DNA of 64,000 nt from Mycobacterium sp. JS623 (GTDB lineage Bacteria > Actinomycetota > Actinomycetes > Mycobacteriales > Mycobacteriaceae), in contig NC_019966.1 in NCBI RefSeq assembly GCF_000328565.1, forward strand, positions 1,116,001 to 1,180,000, given 5' to 3'. Of the stretch, positions 19,329-29,410 are shown one piece after another (the stretch's first letter is position 1; the number at the start of each line of letters is the position of its first letter). The position numbers and the translations under genes were made by a program. The notes below the pieces were generated by a model that saw nothing but the letters and a program-made list of their open reading frames with translations, searched no databases and was not told the origin of the DNA.

Positions 19329-20114
19329 ATGAGCATCATGCCGGCGGACCCTCTGAGCAACGCGGCCTTCGGTGACGCACCGAATCTCTGGCCGCTGCCG
19401 CCCGCGTCCACTCCGCACGAACTGTGGTTGCGCGCTGTGGCTGCTGGGGGTCAGGGCCGTTACGGCAACGCCATAGCGGACCTGGATGAGCTGCGCCGCG
19501 CGCAGCGCCGCGGTCCGTTGGTGTCGCTGGCGCAGAGCACGAGGGCGTCGTTCTTACGTCAGCTCGGGTGGCACGAGCGGGCCCGCGGATGGGACGGCCG
19601 CGCGCTGGCACTTGCCGGGTCCGACCCGGAGGCAGGCGCCGACGCCTTCATCGGGTTGGCTGCCGACGCGCTCGGCGTGGGCCGGTTTGCGGCGTCGGCA
19701 GCCGCGTTGCAGCGCGCGGGTGAGTTGGTGAGCGGATCGCGGGTGCCCGTGCGGCTGGCATGGGTGTCTGCGGAGCTGGCGATGGCCCGCGGCGAGGGGG
19801 TGGCGGCCGTCGGCCATTCCGATCGCGCCGTCGAGCTGGCCGCGGCGCTGGGATCGGTCCGGCACGCGGTGAAATCGGAGGTCGTCAGGGCCGCGGCGCT
19901 GTGCAGTGCCGGGGAAGTCGACGCGTCCCGTCAGGTCGCCGAAACGGCGCTGCAGGCGGCCGAACGGCTGGGAATCATCCCGTTGCGCTGGGCGTTGGCC
20001 TGCTTGCTGGCCGACATCGGCAGCGCCCGTCACACGGCACCAGAGATGCTGAGGATTCGTAACGAATGCGCAGCTACGGTGCGTCGCCGAGGTGGCGATC
20101 TGGCGGAGCGCTGA
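19329..20114 (+). CDS. Conserved TPR-like helical protein upstream of sigD
   Basis: A 261-residue protein, predominantly alpha-helical and Ala-rich. Repeated helix pairs (GRYGNAIADLDELRRAQ, QSTRASFLRQLGWHERAR, EVDASRQVAETALQAAER) look like tetratricopeptide-type repeats. It corresponds by position to Rv3415c, of unknown function. Start ATG at 19329; ATG at 19338 is possible. It precedes sigD by 91 bp on the same strand and could share its regulation. Confidence 0.75.
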   Translation: MSIMPADPLSNAAFGDAPNLWPLPPASTPHELWLRAVAAGGQGRYGNAIADLDELRRAQRRGPLVSLAQSTRASFLRQLGWHERARGWDGRALALAGSDPEAGADAFIGLAADALGVGRFAASAAALQRAGELVSGSRVPVRLAWVSAELAMARGEGVAAVGHSDRAVELAAALGSVRHAVKSEVVRAAALCSAGEVDASRQVAETALQAAERLGIIPLRWALACLLADIGSARHTAPEMLRIRNECAATVRRRGGDLAER

Positions 20115-20181
20115 CAATGGTCACACCTTGGTGATCGTTATTGTTTAGCTGACGTCCGCACTTCGGGGACGTGTCCCTCAC

Positions 20182-20207
20182 GTAACGCTGGAGATACCAC
20201 TCACGAT
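20182..20207 (+). promoter_or_regulatory. SigD-like promoter motif at the sigD start
   Basis: GTAACGCT at 20182-20189 is followed 14 nt later by CGAT at 20204-20207. I recall GTAACG and CGAT as the -35 and -10 of SigD-dependent promoters. The CGAT overlaps the sigD ATG, which is awkward for an authentic promoter of this gene. Confidence 0.25.
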
Positions 20208-20784
20208 GACATTTTCGGGAGAACGTCTCGATGCTGTCGTTGCTGAGGCGGTGGCTGGCAACAGGGACGCGCTCCGGGAGGTGCTGGAGATCATTCGTCC
20301 GATCGTGGTTCGGTACTGCCGGGCCCGGGTTGGGACGACGGAACGAAGCGGTCTTTCAGCAGATGACGTCGCACAGGAGGTGTGCTTGGCCGCCATTACG
20401 GCGCTGCCGCGCTACAAGGATCAGGGACGACCGTTCCTGGCCTTCGTATATGGCATCGCCGCGCACAAGGTTGCTGACGCGCACCGCGCAGCCGCCAGGA
20501 ATCGTTCCGACCCGACGGACGTCGTGCCGGAACGATATTCCCTGGAAGCGGGCCCCGAGCAGATGGCGCTGGACTCCGAATCGGCGGCCAGGATGAACAA
20601 GCTGCTGTCCGGGCTGCCGGATAAGCAGCGCGAGATCCTGATCCTGCGCGTCGTCGTTGGCATGAGCGCCGAAGAGACCGCAGAGGCCGTCGGCTCGACG
20701 CCAGGGGCGGTCCGGGTCGCTCAGCACCGGGCGCTGGCCAAGCTGAAGTCCGAAATCAACGCGACGGAGCACGGCCGTGCCTGA
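20206..20784 (+). CDS. sigD: ECF RNA polymerase sigma factor SigD
   Basis: A 192-residue ECF sigma factor. Region 2 contains SADDVAQEVCLAAITALPRYK and FLAFVYGIAAHKVADAHR. Region 4 contains LPDKQREILILRVVVGMSAE and a helix-turn-helix ending GSTPGAVRVAQHRALAKLK. In M. tuberculosis SigD acts in stationary phase and is held by RsdA. It overlaps rsdA by 8 nt, the classic sigma/anti-sigma coupling. Confidence 0.95.
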   Translation: MTFSGERLDAVVAEAVAGNRDALREVLEIIRPIVVRYCRARVGTTERSGLSADDVAQEVCLAAITALPRYKDQGRPFLAFVYGIAAHKVADAHRAAARNRSDPTDVVPERYSLEAGPEQMALDSESAARMNKLLSGLPDKQREILILRVVVGMSAEETAEAVGSTPGAVRVAQHRALAKLKSEINATEHGRA

Positions 20785-21970
20785 CTTCGGACGCTGGAAC
20801 GCGAACGGGGGCGACCCGTCGCTCAACGAGATCAACCGCACCGACCGGTTCCTCGACGCGCTGGCCGGCCAACAGGCGGTGTACTCGACCGACCCCAGCG
20901 AGGCGGAACTCGCGCAGCTGCTCGCGGGCTGGCGCGACGAGATTCGCACCCCACCCCTGATGCGGCCTGTCACGCCGCGCGACGCCGCGACGGCGCTGAC
21001 GCGTGCGATCGACGCCCGCAAACGCACCCGGTTCTCGATGGCCATTGTTGGTTCGGTCGCCGCGGCCGTGTTGTGCATCGGCGGTTTCGGCGCCGTGATC
21101 GCGAGCTCCGGACCTGGTGACGCGCTGTACGGCTTGCACACGGCACTGTTCGGTGAGCAGACACGCACCGATGAGGTGACGCTCGCCTCGCAGCAGCTGG
21201 CCGAGGTCCAGCAGCTGATCGACAAGGGTCAGTGGCAGGCCGCGCAGGACAAGCTGCAGGCCGTCACCACCACTGTGGCGACCGTCAACGACGTTGAGCA
21301 GAAACAGGAATTGGTCTCGCAGTGGCAAGAGCTGACCGTCAAGGTCGACGCACAGGACGCCAGCGCGACCCTGCCGCCGGGCGTTCCGCCGCCGCCGATG
21401 CCTGAGCCCGTCGTGGTTGCGCCCGACTCCAATACGGCGACCATCCCGTCGTCGGAACCGGGCAGCGCGACGTCGTCGTCGTCCACCACTACTTCTTCGC
21501 CGTCGGAGACCACGTCCTCGACGTCGTCGACCACCACGACGAGCCCGTCGATATCGAGTTCGCCTGCGCCTGAGCCGCCGCCGCCGAGTGGTACGCCGAC
21601 GACCACCACGTCGCCGACGCCAACCACCACCTCGACGACGACAACGACGACTCACGCGGTCACGACGACGACCACCACGCCGGCTGTCGTCGCCGGGCCA
21701 CCTGCGGGTGGTGGCACGCCGCCCGCGGATTCTGGCTCGCCGGTCGGTGGCGGCGCCCAAGTTGTCGCACCGCCGACGGTTCCGTCAGAGGCACCGCGCC
21801 AGCGCGCGCCGGAAAGCCCGGCGACGCAAAGTCCGGCAACGCAAAACCCGGCGACTCAAAACCCGGCGACTCAAAACCCGGTGATTGAAGCCCCGCCGTC
21901 GCTGACCATTCCGGTCACCACGACCACATGGGTGATGCCACCGCCGAAGAAGCACGGCGGCGGCGAATAG
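20777..21970 (+). CDS. rsdA: Anti-sigma-D factor RsdA, membrane protein with long Thr/Pro-rich tail
   Basis: A 397-residue protein. The N-terminal cytoplasmic part (about 1-85, with EINRTDRFLDALAG) binds SigD. One transmembrane helix spans about residues 88-110 (SMAIVGSVAAAVLCIGG). An extracytoplasmic helical region follows (about 120-190), then a long Ser/Thr/Pro-rich tail. The tail is about 100 residues longer than I recall for M. tuberculosis RsdA. It has a run of near-identical 15-bp units coding for PATQN/S. Release of SigD is expected to need proteolysis of RsdA. GTG start at 20777. Confidence 0.88.
   Translation: MPDFGRWNANGGDPSLNEINRTDRFLDALAGQQAVYSTDPSEAELAQLLAGWRDEIRTPPLMRPVTPRDAATALTRAIDARKRTRFSMAIVGSVAAAVLCIGGFGAVIASSGPGDALYGLHTALFGEQTRTDEVTLASQQLAEVQQLIDKGQWQAAQDKLQAVTTTVATVNDVEQKQELVSQWQELTVKVDAQDASATLPPGVPPPPMPEPVVVAPDSNTATIPSSEPGSATSSSSTTTSSPSETTSSTSSTTTTSPSISSSPAPEPPPPSGTPTTTTSPTPTTTSTTTTTTHAVTTTTTTPAVVAGPPAGGGTPPADSGSPVGGGAQVVAPPTVPSEAPRQRAPESPATQSPATQNPATQNPATQNPVIEAPPSLTIPVTTTTWVMPPPKKHGGGE
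21817..21891 (+). repeat. 15-bp tandem repeat in rsdA (PATQN units)
   Basis: Five consecutive 15-bp units, the third and fourth identical (CCCGGCGACTCAAAA), the first two slightly diverged and the last degenerate. They encode PATQS/PATQN repeats in the extracytoplasmic tail. In-frame repeats like these may vary in number between strains. Confidence 0.85.
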
Positions 21971-21982
21971 CGGGTTGCGCCC

Positions 21983-22387
21983 TTAGCGATATCCGTCGGT
22001 TTCCGACGTGGCCTCGTTGAGCGACGCGTCGGCATAGCCGCGGCAGTAGTCCCAGGTCACGTAGGCATCGGGCTCGGGGTCATACGCCGGCTCGTGCGGA
22101 CGCACCGTGCCGTCGACCAACAGCTGCAGCAGGTTGGCCCGCAGCATGTCCCAGTCGTGGTAATGGTCCTGCTGGCATTCGTCGCAGCACACCACGAGGC
22201 CGCGAATTCCCTTGTGCGCCAACAGCGCTTCGTATACCGCCAGATCGGCGAGATCGGCCTCGACCGCGGTCCGCTCCTGCGGGTCCAGCGGTTGGCCAGG
22301 CTCGAGTGCATCAAGCGCCGCCGTGGGGTCGCACGGGTCATCGGCGAATGGATCGGGCGGCAAACCCGGTGGCAGGTGATCTCGCAC
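21983..22387 (-). CDS. DUF5319 family protein (Rv3412 type)
   Basis: A 134-residue acidic soluble protein with a Cys pair and His in VVCCDECQQDHYHDWDML and an aromatic C-terminal stretch. It matches by position the actinobacterial DUF5319 gene between rsdA and guaB2. Function unknown; the Cys/His cluster might bind metal. It starts at GTG 22387, with TAGTGT (22394-22399, minus strand) exactly 6 nt upstream, predicting a leaderless message. It is convergent with rsdA. Confidence 0.8.
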   Translation of the reverse strand: MRDHLPPGLPPDPFADDPCDPTAALDALEPGQPLDPQERTAVEADLADLAVYEALLAHKGIRGLVVCCDECQQDHYHDWDMLRANLLQLLVDGTVRPHEPAYDPEPDAYVTWDYCRGYADASLNEATSETDGYR

Positions 22388-22393
22388 GAGTCC

Positions 22394-22399
22394 ACACTA
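22394..22399 (-). promoter_or_regulatory. -10 hexamer of leaderless DUF5319 gene
   Basis: TAGTGT on the minus strand, 6 nt before GTG 22387. Confidence 0.4.
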
Positions 22400-22496
22400 C
22401 GCAGCAGCCCTGGCATCGCGCCAGCCGTTGGCAACCTCGTAAGCTGCGCGTCCGCAAGGCAGCGTGGGGCCGAAGCAGCGACTTCATTGCCGATAA

Positions 22497-24086
<1,590 letters not shown>

Positions 24087-24099
24087 GGGGAGTCACGCC

Positions 24100-25236
24100 A
24101 TGCGAGACATGGTTGAGATTGGCATGGGCAGAACTGCCCGCCGCACTTATGAACTCGGCGACATCAACATCGTGCCGTCGCGGCGCACGCGGTCATCGCA
24201 AGACGTTTCGACGGCCTGGCAGATGGATGCTTACCGGTTCGAGATCCCGGTGGTGGCGCATCCGACCGACGCGCTGGTGTCGCCGGAGTTCGCGATCGAG
24301 TTGGGCCGCCTCGGCGGGCTGGGCGTGCTCAACGGCGAGGGGCTGATCGGTCGGCACGCCGATGTCGAGGAGAAGATCGCTCAGGTCCTCGAGGCTGCCG
24401 ACAAGGAGCCGGAGCCGTCGGCGGCCATTCGGCTGCTGCAGCAATTGCATTCGGCGCCACTGGATCCCGAGCTGCTTGGTGCTGCGGTGGCGCGTATCCG
24501 TGAGGCGGGCGTGACCACGGCGGTACGGGTGAGCCCGCAGAACGCGCAGTCGCTGACGCCGTCGCTGGTCGCTGCGGGCATCGACCTGTTGGTCATTCAG
24601 GGCACCATCATTTCGGCCGAACGGGTTGCTTCCGACGGTGAGCCGCTGAACCTGAAGACCTTTATCTCCGAGCTCGACGTGCCGGTGGTCGCGGGCGGCG
24701 TTCTCGACCACCGCACGGCGCTGCACCTGATGCGCACCGGCGCGGCAGGCGTCATCGTCGGCTACGGCTCGACGTCGGGCGTGACGACTTCTGATGAGGT
24801 GCTCGGCATCAGCGTGCCGATGGCGACGGCGATCGCTGATGCGGCCGCCGCCCGTCGCGAATACCTCGACGAGACCGGCGGCCGCTACGTGCACGTGTTG
24901 GCCGACGGCGACATCCATACGTCCGGCGATCTGGCCAAGGCCATCGCGTGCGGGGCCGACGCAGTCGTGCTCGGCACGCCGTTGTCGACGGCGGCCGAGG
25001 CGCTCGGCGATGGTTGGTTCTGGCCGGCCGCGGCGGCGCACCCGTCGCTGCCGCGCGGCGCACTGCTGCAGGTTGCGATCGGCGAGCGCCCGCCGCTGGA
25101 GCAGGTGCTCAGCGGTCCGTCCGACGACCCTTTCGGCTCGCTGAACCTGGTCGGCGGGCTGCGCCGGTCGATGGCGAAAGCCGGTTATTGCGACCTCAAG
25201 GAATTCCAGAAGGTGGGCCTGACCGTCGGCAGCTGA
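24100..25236 (+). CDS. guaB3: IMPDH-related GuaB3 family protein
   Basis: A 378-residue IMPDH-like TIM barrel with no CBS domains. It opens VEIGMGRTARRTYELGDINIVPSRR in the family style and ends GLRRSMAKAGYCDLKEF. The stretch aligned with the IMPDH catalytic loop (VGYGSTSGVTTSDE) has no cysteine, so it is unlikely to be a classical IMPDH. GuaB3 proteins have been suggested to act in GMP reduction or regulation. It is 13 bp after guaB2 with the ribosome site AGGGGGAG, so the two are co-transcribed. A second Met at 24109 is possible. Confidence 0.93.
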   Translation: MRDMVEIGMGRTARRTYELGDINIVPSRRTRSSQDVSTAWQMDAYRFEIPVVAHPTDALVSPEFAIELGRLGGLGVLNGEGLIGRHADVEEKIAQVLEAADKEPEPSAAIRLLQQLHSAPLDPELLGAAVARIREAGVTTAVRVSPQNAQSLTPSLVAAGIDLLVIQGTIISAERVASDGEPLNLKTFISELDVPVVAGGVLDHRTALHLMRTGAAGVIVGYGSTSGVTTSDEVLGISVPMATAIADAAAARREYLDETGGRYVHVLADGDIHTSGDLAKAIACGADAVVLGTPLSTAAEALGDGWFWPAAAAHPSLPRGALLQVAIGERPPLEQVLSGPSDDPFGSLNLVGGLRRSMAKAGYCDLKEFQKVGLTVGS

Positions 25237-25339
25237 TTTTCGCCACAGCTCCGCATAGGGTCAGCCCAGCGACATCCAGCTTTACAAATTAGGCCCCCCT
25301 GTCTAGAACTTTGCGAGCGCTAAGTCCATACTGGTCGGC

Positions 25340-27073
25340 ATGAAACCTGACTATGACGTTCTGATCATTGGTTCGGGGTTCGGGGGAAGCGTCACCGCGC
25401 TACGGCTCACCGAGAAGGGCTATCGCGTCGGGGTGCTCGAGGCGGGCCGACGGTTCAACGACGAAGACTTCGCGAAGACCTCGTGGAACCTGCGCAAGTT
25501 CCTATGGGCTCCGAAGCTCGGCATGTATGGCATTCAACGAATTCACTTGCTGCGCAACGTCATGATCCTCGCAGGCGCCGGGGTGGGCGGCGGTTCTCTG
25601 AACTACGCCAACACCCTGTACGTGCCGCCGGAACCGTTCTTCGCCGACCCCCAGTGGAAGGACATCACCGACTGGCGTAGCGAGCTGATGCCGCATTACG
25701 ACCAAGCCAAGCGCATGCTCGGCGTGGTCAAGAACCCGACGTTCACCGACGCCGATCGCATCGTCAAAGAGGTCGCCGACGAAATGGGTGTCGGCGACAC
25801 GTTCGTGCCGACGCCGGTCGGGGTGTTCTTCGGACCCGACGGCGAAAAGGCGCCGGGCAAGACGGTGCCCGATCCATACTTCGGTGGTGCAGGCCCCGCG
25901 CGCACCGGCTGCATCGAATGCGGCTCCTGCATGACGGGGTGCCGCTACGGGGCCAAGAACACACTGGTCAAGAACTACCTCGGCCTTGCGGAAAGGGCTG
26001 GGGCAGAAGTCATTCCGATGACGACCGTGACCGCTATCGAGCCGCAGTCTGATGGGTCCTGGAAGGTCCGCAGCGCCAGGACCGGCTTGTTGCCGTTCAA
26101 ACGGCGCACGTACACCGCCTCGCATGTGGTGCTCGCGGCGGGGACTTGGGGCACGCAGAAGCTGTTGTTCAAGATGCGCGACAAGGGCAAGCTGCCCAGG
26201 CTCTCGGACAAGCTCGGTGTGCTCACCCGAACCAACTCGGAATCGATCGTCGGCGCAGGCCGCTTCACTGTGTCGCCCGACCTAGATCTCACGCACGGCG
26301 TTGCGATCACCTCGTCGATCCATCCGACGTCGGATACTCACGTCGAGCCTGTGCGATATGGCAAGGGCTCCAACGCAATGGGTCTCTTGCAGACCCTGAT
26401 GACCGACGGGGCCGGGCCGCAGGGCACCGACGTTCCGCGCTGGAAGCAGTTCATCCAGCAGGCCGGCGAGGATCCCCGGGGCATGCTCCGGTTGCTCAAT
26501 CCGCGCCGGTGGAGCGAGCGCACGATGATCGCGTTGGTGATGCAGCATCTGGACAACTCGATCACGACATTCACCGAGCGCACGAGGCTGGGATTCCGGC
26601 GGATGACCAGCAAGCAGGGACACGGCGAACCCAACCCCACCTGGATTCCGGTGGGCAACGAGGTCACGCGCCGGATCGCCAAGAAGATCGACGGCGTGGC
26701 CGGTGGCACCTGGGGCGAGCTGTTCAACATCCCGCTGACCGCGCACTTCCTCGGTGGGGCGGCGATCGGCAACACGCCTGAGCACGGCGTGATCGACCCC
26801 TATCACCGGGTGTACGGCTATCCGACGCTCTCGGTGCACGATGGTGCTTCGATTTCGGCGAATCTTGGTGTGAATCCGTCGCTTTCGATCACCGCGCAGG
26901 CCGAACGGGCAGCGTCGCTGTGGCCGAACAAGGGCCAGGTGGACCAACGGCCGGCGCAGGGTGAGGCCTACAAGCGGCTTGCGCCGATTCCGCCGGAGCA
27001 TCCGGTCGTGCCCGCCGACGCACCTGCGGCGCTGCGGCCGCTGCCGATCGAACCGGTCAGCTCGGCCGGCTAA
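25340..27073 (+). CDS. choD: GMC-type oxidoreductase ChoD (putative cholesterol oxidase)
   Basis: A 577-residue flavoprotein. The FAD-binding N-terminus is VLIIGSGFGGSVTALRL, and the GMC C-terminus has HFLGGAAIGNTPEHGVIDP and ISANLGVNPSLSI. Residues 191-201 (CIECGSCMTGC) carry four cysteines spaced C-x2-C-x2-C-x3-C, as in [4Fe-4S] ferredoxins. It corresponds to Rv3409c, named ChoD; whether it oxidises cholesterol in cells is debated. A CATACT -10 (25327-25332) lies 7 nt before the ATG. Confidence 0.93.
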   Translation: MKPDYDVLIIGSGFGGSVTALRLTEKGYRVGVLEAGRRFNDEDFAKTSWNLRKFLWAPKLGMYGIQRIHLLRNVMILAGAGVGGGSLNYANTLYVPPEPFFADPQWKDITDWRSELMPHYDQAKRMLGVVKNPTFTDADRIVKEVADEMGVGDTFVPTPVGVFFGPDGEKAPGKTVPDPYFGGAGPARTGCIECGSCMTGCRYGAKNTLVKNYLGLAERAGAEVIPMTTVTAIEPQSDGSWKVRSARTGLLPFKRRTYTASHVVLAAGTWGTQKLLFKMRDKGKLPRLSDKLGVLTRTNSESIVGAGRFTVSPDLDLTHGVAITSSIHPTSDTHVEPVRYGKGSNAMGLLQTLMTDGAGPQGTDVPRWKQFIQQAGEDPRGMLRLLNPRRWSERTMIALVMQHLDNSITTFTERTRLGFRRMTSKQGHGEPNPTWIPVGNEVTRRIAKKIDGVAGGTWGELFNIPLTAHFLGGAAIGNTPEHGVIDPYHRVYGYPTLSVHDGASISANLGVNPSLSITAQAERAASLWPNKGQVDQRPAQGEAYKRLAPIPPEHPVVPADAPAALRPLPIEPVSSAG

Positions 27074-27184
27074 CAGCAAGCTGTACGCAAACACCCATCG
27101 GCGGCCCTGTTACCCGGTGCCCGGCGGCCGGTAGGTATGTATCTCGCTGTCACGTAGTCACTTTGCGAGGAAAGCGAGAGTCCG

Positions 27185-27601
27185 TTGTCGTTGATCACTG
27201 CCCATATCTCCAAACGGGCATCCCTGACCGTCGGTGTCACCGCTGTTGCGGTCGGGGCGCTGTCGGTGGCGTGCAGTTCAACCGGGACGCCCGCGCCGAC
27301 CGCGACGACGAGCACGACGACGACAACCACGACCACTTCGGCCGCGGCCTCGGGTGGCGGCCACCATGAGAAGCACGATTCGTCCGGTGGATCGAGCGGC
27401 GGCGGCGCGGCCCAAGCGCCCGTCGAAACCGACACGGTCACCGTCGTTCCCAACACGGTGACCAACACCGAGACGGATGTGCAGACGACAGTGCAAACCA
27501 CCGTTGCGACCTCGGTGGCGACCGAAACGCAAACCGTGACCGCGACCCCGACGTGGCAGCAGCGCAGCCGGGATCAGTTCGGGTCGCAACAAGGTCACTG
27601 A
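27185..27601 (+). CDS. Putative lipoprotein, Ser/Thr-rich
   Basis: A 138-residue exported protein. The basic N-terminus and hydrophobic core ([17 protein letters not shown]) end in a lipobox L-S-V-A-C, so it should be lipidated at about residue 30. A run of threonines and serines, a Gly-rich/His patch ([13 protein letters not shown]) and repeated TVTV/TDVQTT motifs follow. The TTG start has a purine-rich stretch (AGGAAAGCGAG) upstream. No enzyme domain is seen; a surface or cell-wall role is likely. Confidence 0.7.
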   Translation: MSLITAHISKRASLTVGVTAVAVGALSVACSSTGTPAPTATTSTTTTTTTTSAAASGGGHHEKHDSSGGSSGGGAAQAPVETDTVTVVPNTVTNTETDVQTTVQTTVATSVATETQTVTATPTWQQRSRDQFGSQQGH

Positions 27602-27630
27602 TCCGCCGCGGGTTTGCGCCGCTCGGCCGT

Positions 27631-27653
27631 GGGTACCTGCTACGCGAGTACCC
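27631..27653. promoter_or_regulatory. Inverted repeat upstream of phoU-like gene
   Basis: GGGTAC (27631-27636) and GTACCC (27648-27653) with an 11-nt gap. The right arm overlaps a TACCCT -10-like hexamer, so it may be an operator. Confidence 0.35.
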
Positions 27654-27672
27654 TGAAGCCGGAGGTCAACGC

Positions 27673-28332
27673 ATGCGGACGACGTATCACGAGGAGCTAT
27701 CCGCGCTGTCCGCGCAAGTCGGCGACATGTGCCGGCTGGCCGCCGACGCGATGGAACGAGCGACGGCAGCGCTGCTGGGTGCGGACTTGACGGTCGCCGA
27801 GCAAGTTATCGCCGATCACGAGCACATCACCGCAATGAGCAAGAAGGTCGAGGCCAGCGCGATCAAACTGCTTGCGCTGCAACAGCCTGTCGCAGGAGAT
27901 CTGCGGATGATCGTCGGCTCCCTTCACATCGGCGCCGACATCGAGCGGATGGGCGCGTTGGCTGTGCACGTTGCGAGGATCTCGCGGCTGCGGCATCCGG
28001 AGTGCGCGCTGCCCGACGACGTGCGAGCCAGTTTCGCCGAAATGGGTTCTAGGGCAATCAGTTTGGCCCGCACCGCGCGCGAAGTGCTCATCTCCCGCGA
28101 TCCCGACAAGGCCGCCCGGTTGCGCGCCGAGGACGATGCTGTCGATGCCGAGCACCAGCACTTGTTCACGCTGTTGATCGACCACAAGTGGCAGGACGGA
28201 GTCTGCTCTGCGGTCGACGTCGCACTGCTCGGCCGGTTTTATGAACGCTTCGCCGACCATGCCGTCGAGATCGGCAAGCGGGTGGTGTTCGAGGCGACGG
28301 GCGGGTTGCCCGACCACAAGCAGATGGCCTAG
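27673..28332 (+). CDS. phoU: PhoU family phosphate-signalling protein
   Basis: A 219-residue all-helical protein with two PhoU repeats, opening [15 protein letters not shown] and containing [21 protein letters not shown], the E/D-rich metal-binding motif, and a second copy near [18 protein letters not shown]. PhoU links phosphate uptake to PhoR. Mycobacteria usually have two copies (PhoY1, PhoY2); which this is cannot be said. GGAGG precedes ATG 27673. Its stop overlaps the stop of the convergent dedA gene. Confidence 0.93.
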   Translation: MRTTYHEELSALSAQVGDMCRLAADAMERATAALLGADLTVAEQVIADHEHITAMSKKVEASAIKLLALQQPVAGDLRMIVGSLHIGADIERMGALAVHVARISRLRHPECALPDDVRASFAEMGSRAISLARTAREVLISRDPDKAARLRAEDDAVDAEHQHLFTLLIDHKWQDGVCSAVDVALLGRFYERFADHAVEIGKRVVFEATGGLPDHKQMA

Positions 28333-28982
28333 TGGCGACGCAGCGTTTCCCAGTCGTGTTCCGCCTCGAGCCGCTCGATCAGTTTGGCGGTGCGTTCGCG
28401 CAACAACAACGTCAAGCCGATACCGATGAGGACGGCGACGACAAGCGCGATCCACGAAAACCTCGACAGCCATTTCTCCGCGGCTAGGCCCAGGTAGTAG
28501 ACAACGGCGGTGGTACCGCCCGCCCAGCACAAGGCGCCGCTGGCGTTGGCGGCCAAGAAGCGCGGGTAGGGCATCTTCAACGCCCCGGCGAGCGGGCCGG
28601 CCAGGATGCGCAACAGCGCGATGAAGCGGCCGAAGAACACCGCCCAGACCCCCCACCGATGGAACAGCTGTTTGGCCAGCGCGACGTGGCCCGTGCCGAA
28701 GTGTTTGGGGAAACGGTTGCCGAGCCGTTCGAACAGCGACATGCCGTATCGGTGGCCGATCGAATACCCGATGGTGTCGCCGATGATTGCGCCGATCGTG
28801 GCGGATGCGCCGACAGCCACCGGGCTGATGTCGAGGGTGTGGCGGGATGCCAGCAGGGCAGCGCTGACGAGCACGATTTCTCCGGGCAGCGGGATGCCCA
28901 GGCTTTCAATGCCGATGACGGCCCCGACGATGAGGTAGATGGCTAACGGCGGGATCGTCTGCAGGATGGCGTCCACGTTCAC
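28329..28982 (-). CDS. DedA family membrane protein
   Basis: A 217-residue DedA protein. It has [19 protein letters not shown] at the start, [13 protein letters not shown] in the first half, and the [18 protein letters not shown] motif with the conserved F-x-x-R-F. A final hydrophobic helix and a basic tail follow. DedA proteins help recycle undecaprenyl phosphate or phospholipids across the membrane. GTG start at 28982. Its stop shares CTAG with the phoU stop. Confidence 0.92.
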   Translation of the reverse strand: MNVDAILQTIPPLAIYLIVGAVIGIESLGIPLPGEIVLVSAALLASRHTLDISPVAVGASATIGAIIGDTIGYSIGHRYGMSLFERLGNRFPKHFGTGHVALAKQLFHRWGVWAVFFGRFIALLRILAGPLAGALKMPYPRFLAANASGALCWAGGTTAVVYYLGLAAEKWLSRFSWIALVVAVLIGIGLTLLLRERTAKLIERLEAEHDWETLRRH

Positions 28983-29016
28983 GCCGCTAACAATGCCTCA
29001 TCGCGCTCTCGGGTGC

Positions 29017-29331
29017 TTAGAGCAGAGTCTCCGCGGCAAGCAAGGAGGCCGAGATCGCGGCGGGAAACCCGCCGTAGAACGCGCAGTGGGTGATCAGTGC
29101 TGAGATCTCGGCGTTCGTCAGGCCGTTGTCGCGTGCGCGACGCAGATGGGCGGGAAACTCCTCTGGGCGGTAGAGGACTGTCAGCGCGGCCAGTGTCGCG
29201 ATGCTGCGATCGCGGGGGCTCAGTCGCTCATCGGCCCAGACATCCGAGTACATCGGATTGTTGATCAGGTCGGTCAGTTCGGGTGTGAAGGCGCGGGCGG
29301 CCTCGCGAGGGGACTCCGGATATTTGGTCAT
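29017..29331 (-). CDS. Carboxymuconolactone decarboxylase family protein
   Basis: A 104-residue small CMD-fold protein with LSPRDRSIATLAALTVLY, EEFPAHLRRARDNGLT and EISALITHCAFYGGFPAA. The C-x2-C of AhpD is absent, so it belongs to the gamma-carboxymuconolactone type; catalysis is uncertain. It is divergent from the SDR at 29411. Confidence 0.9.
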   Translation of the reverse strand: MTKYPESPREAARAFTPELTDLINNPMYSDVWADERLSPRDRSIATLAALTVLYRPEEFPAHLRRARDNGLTNAEISALITHCAFYGGFPAAISASLLAAETLL

Positions 29332-29410
29332 GAGTCATCCCTACCAGGGCCGACGCCGTCTCTTGACGAAACCGCTTCCAGAAAACATTGAGTGCTCTAT
29401 GGTTTTGCGC

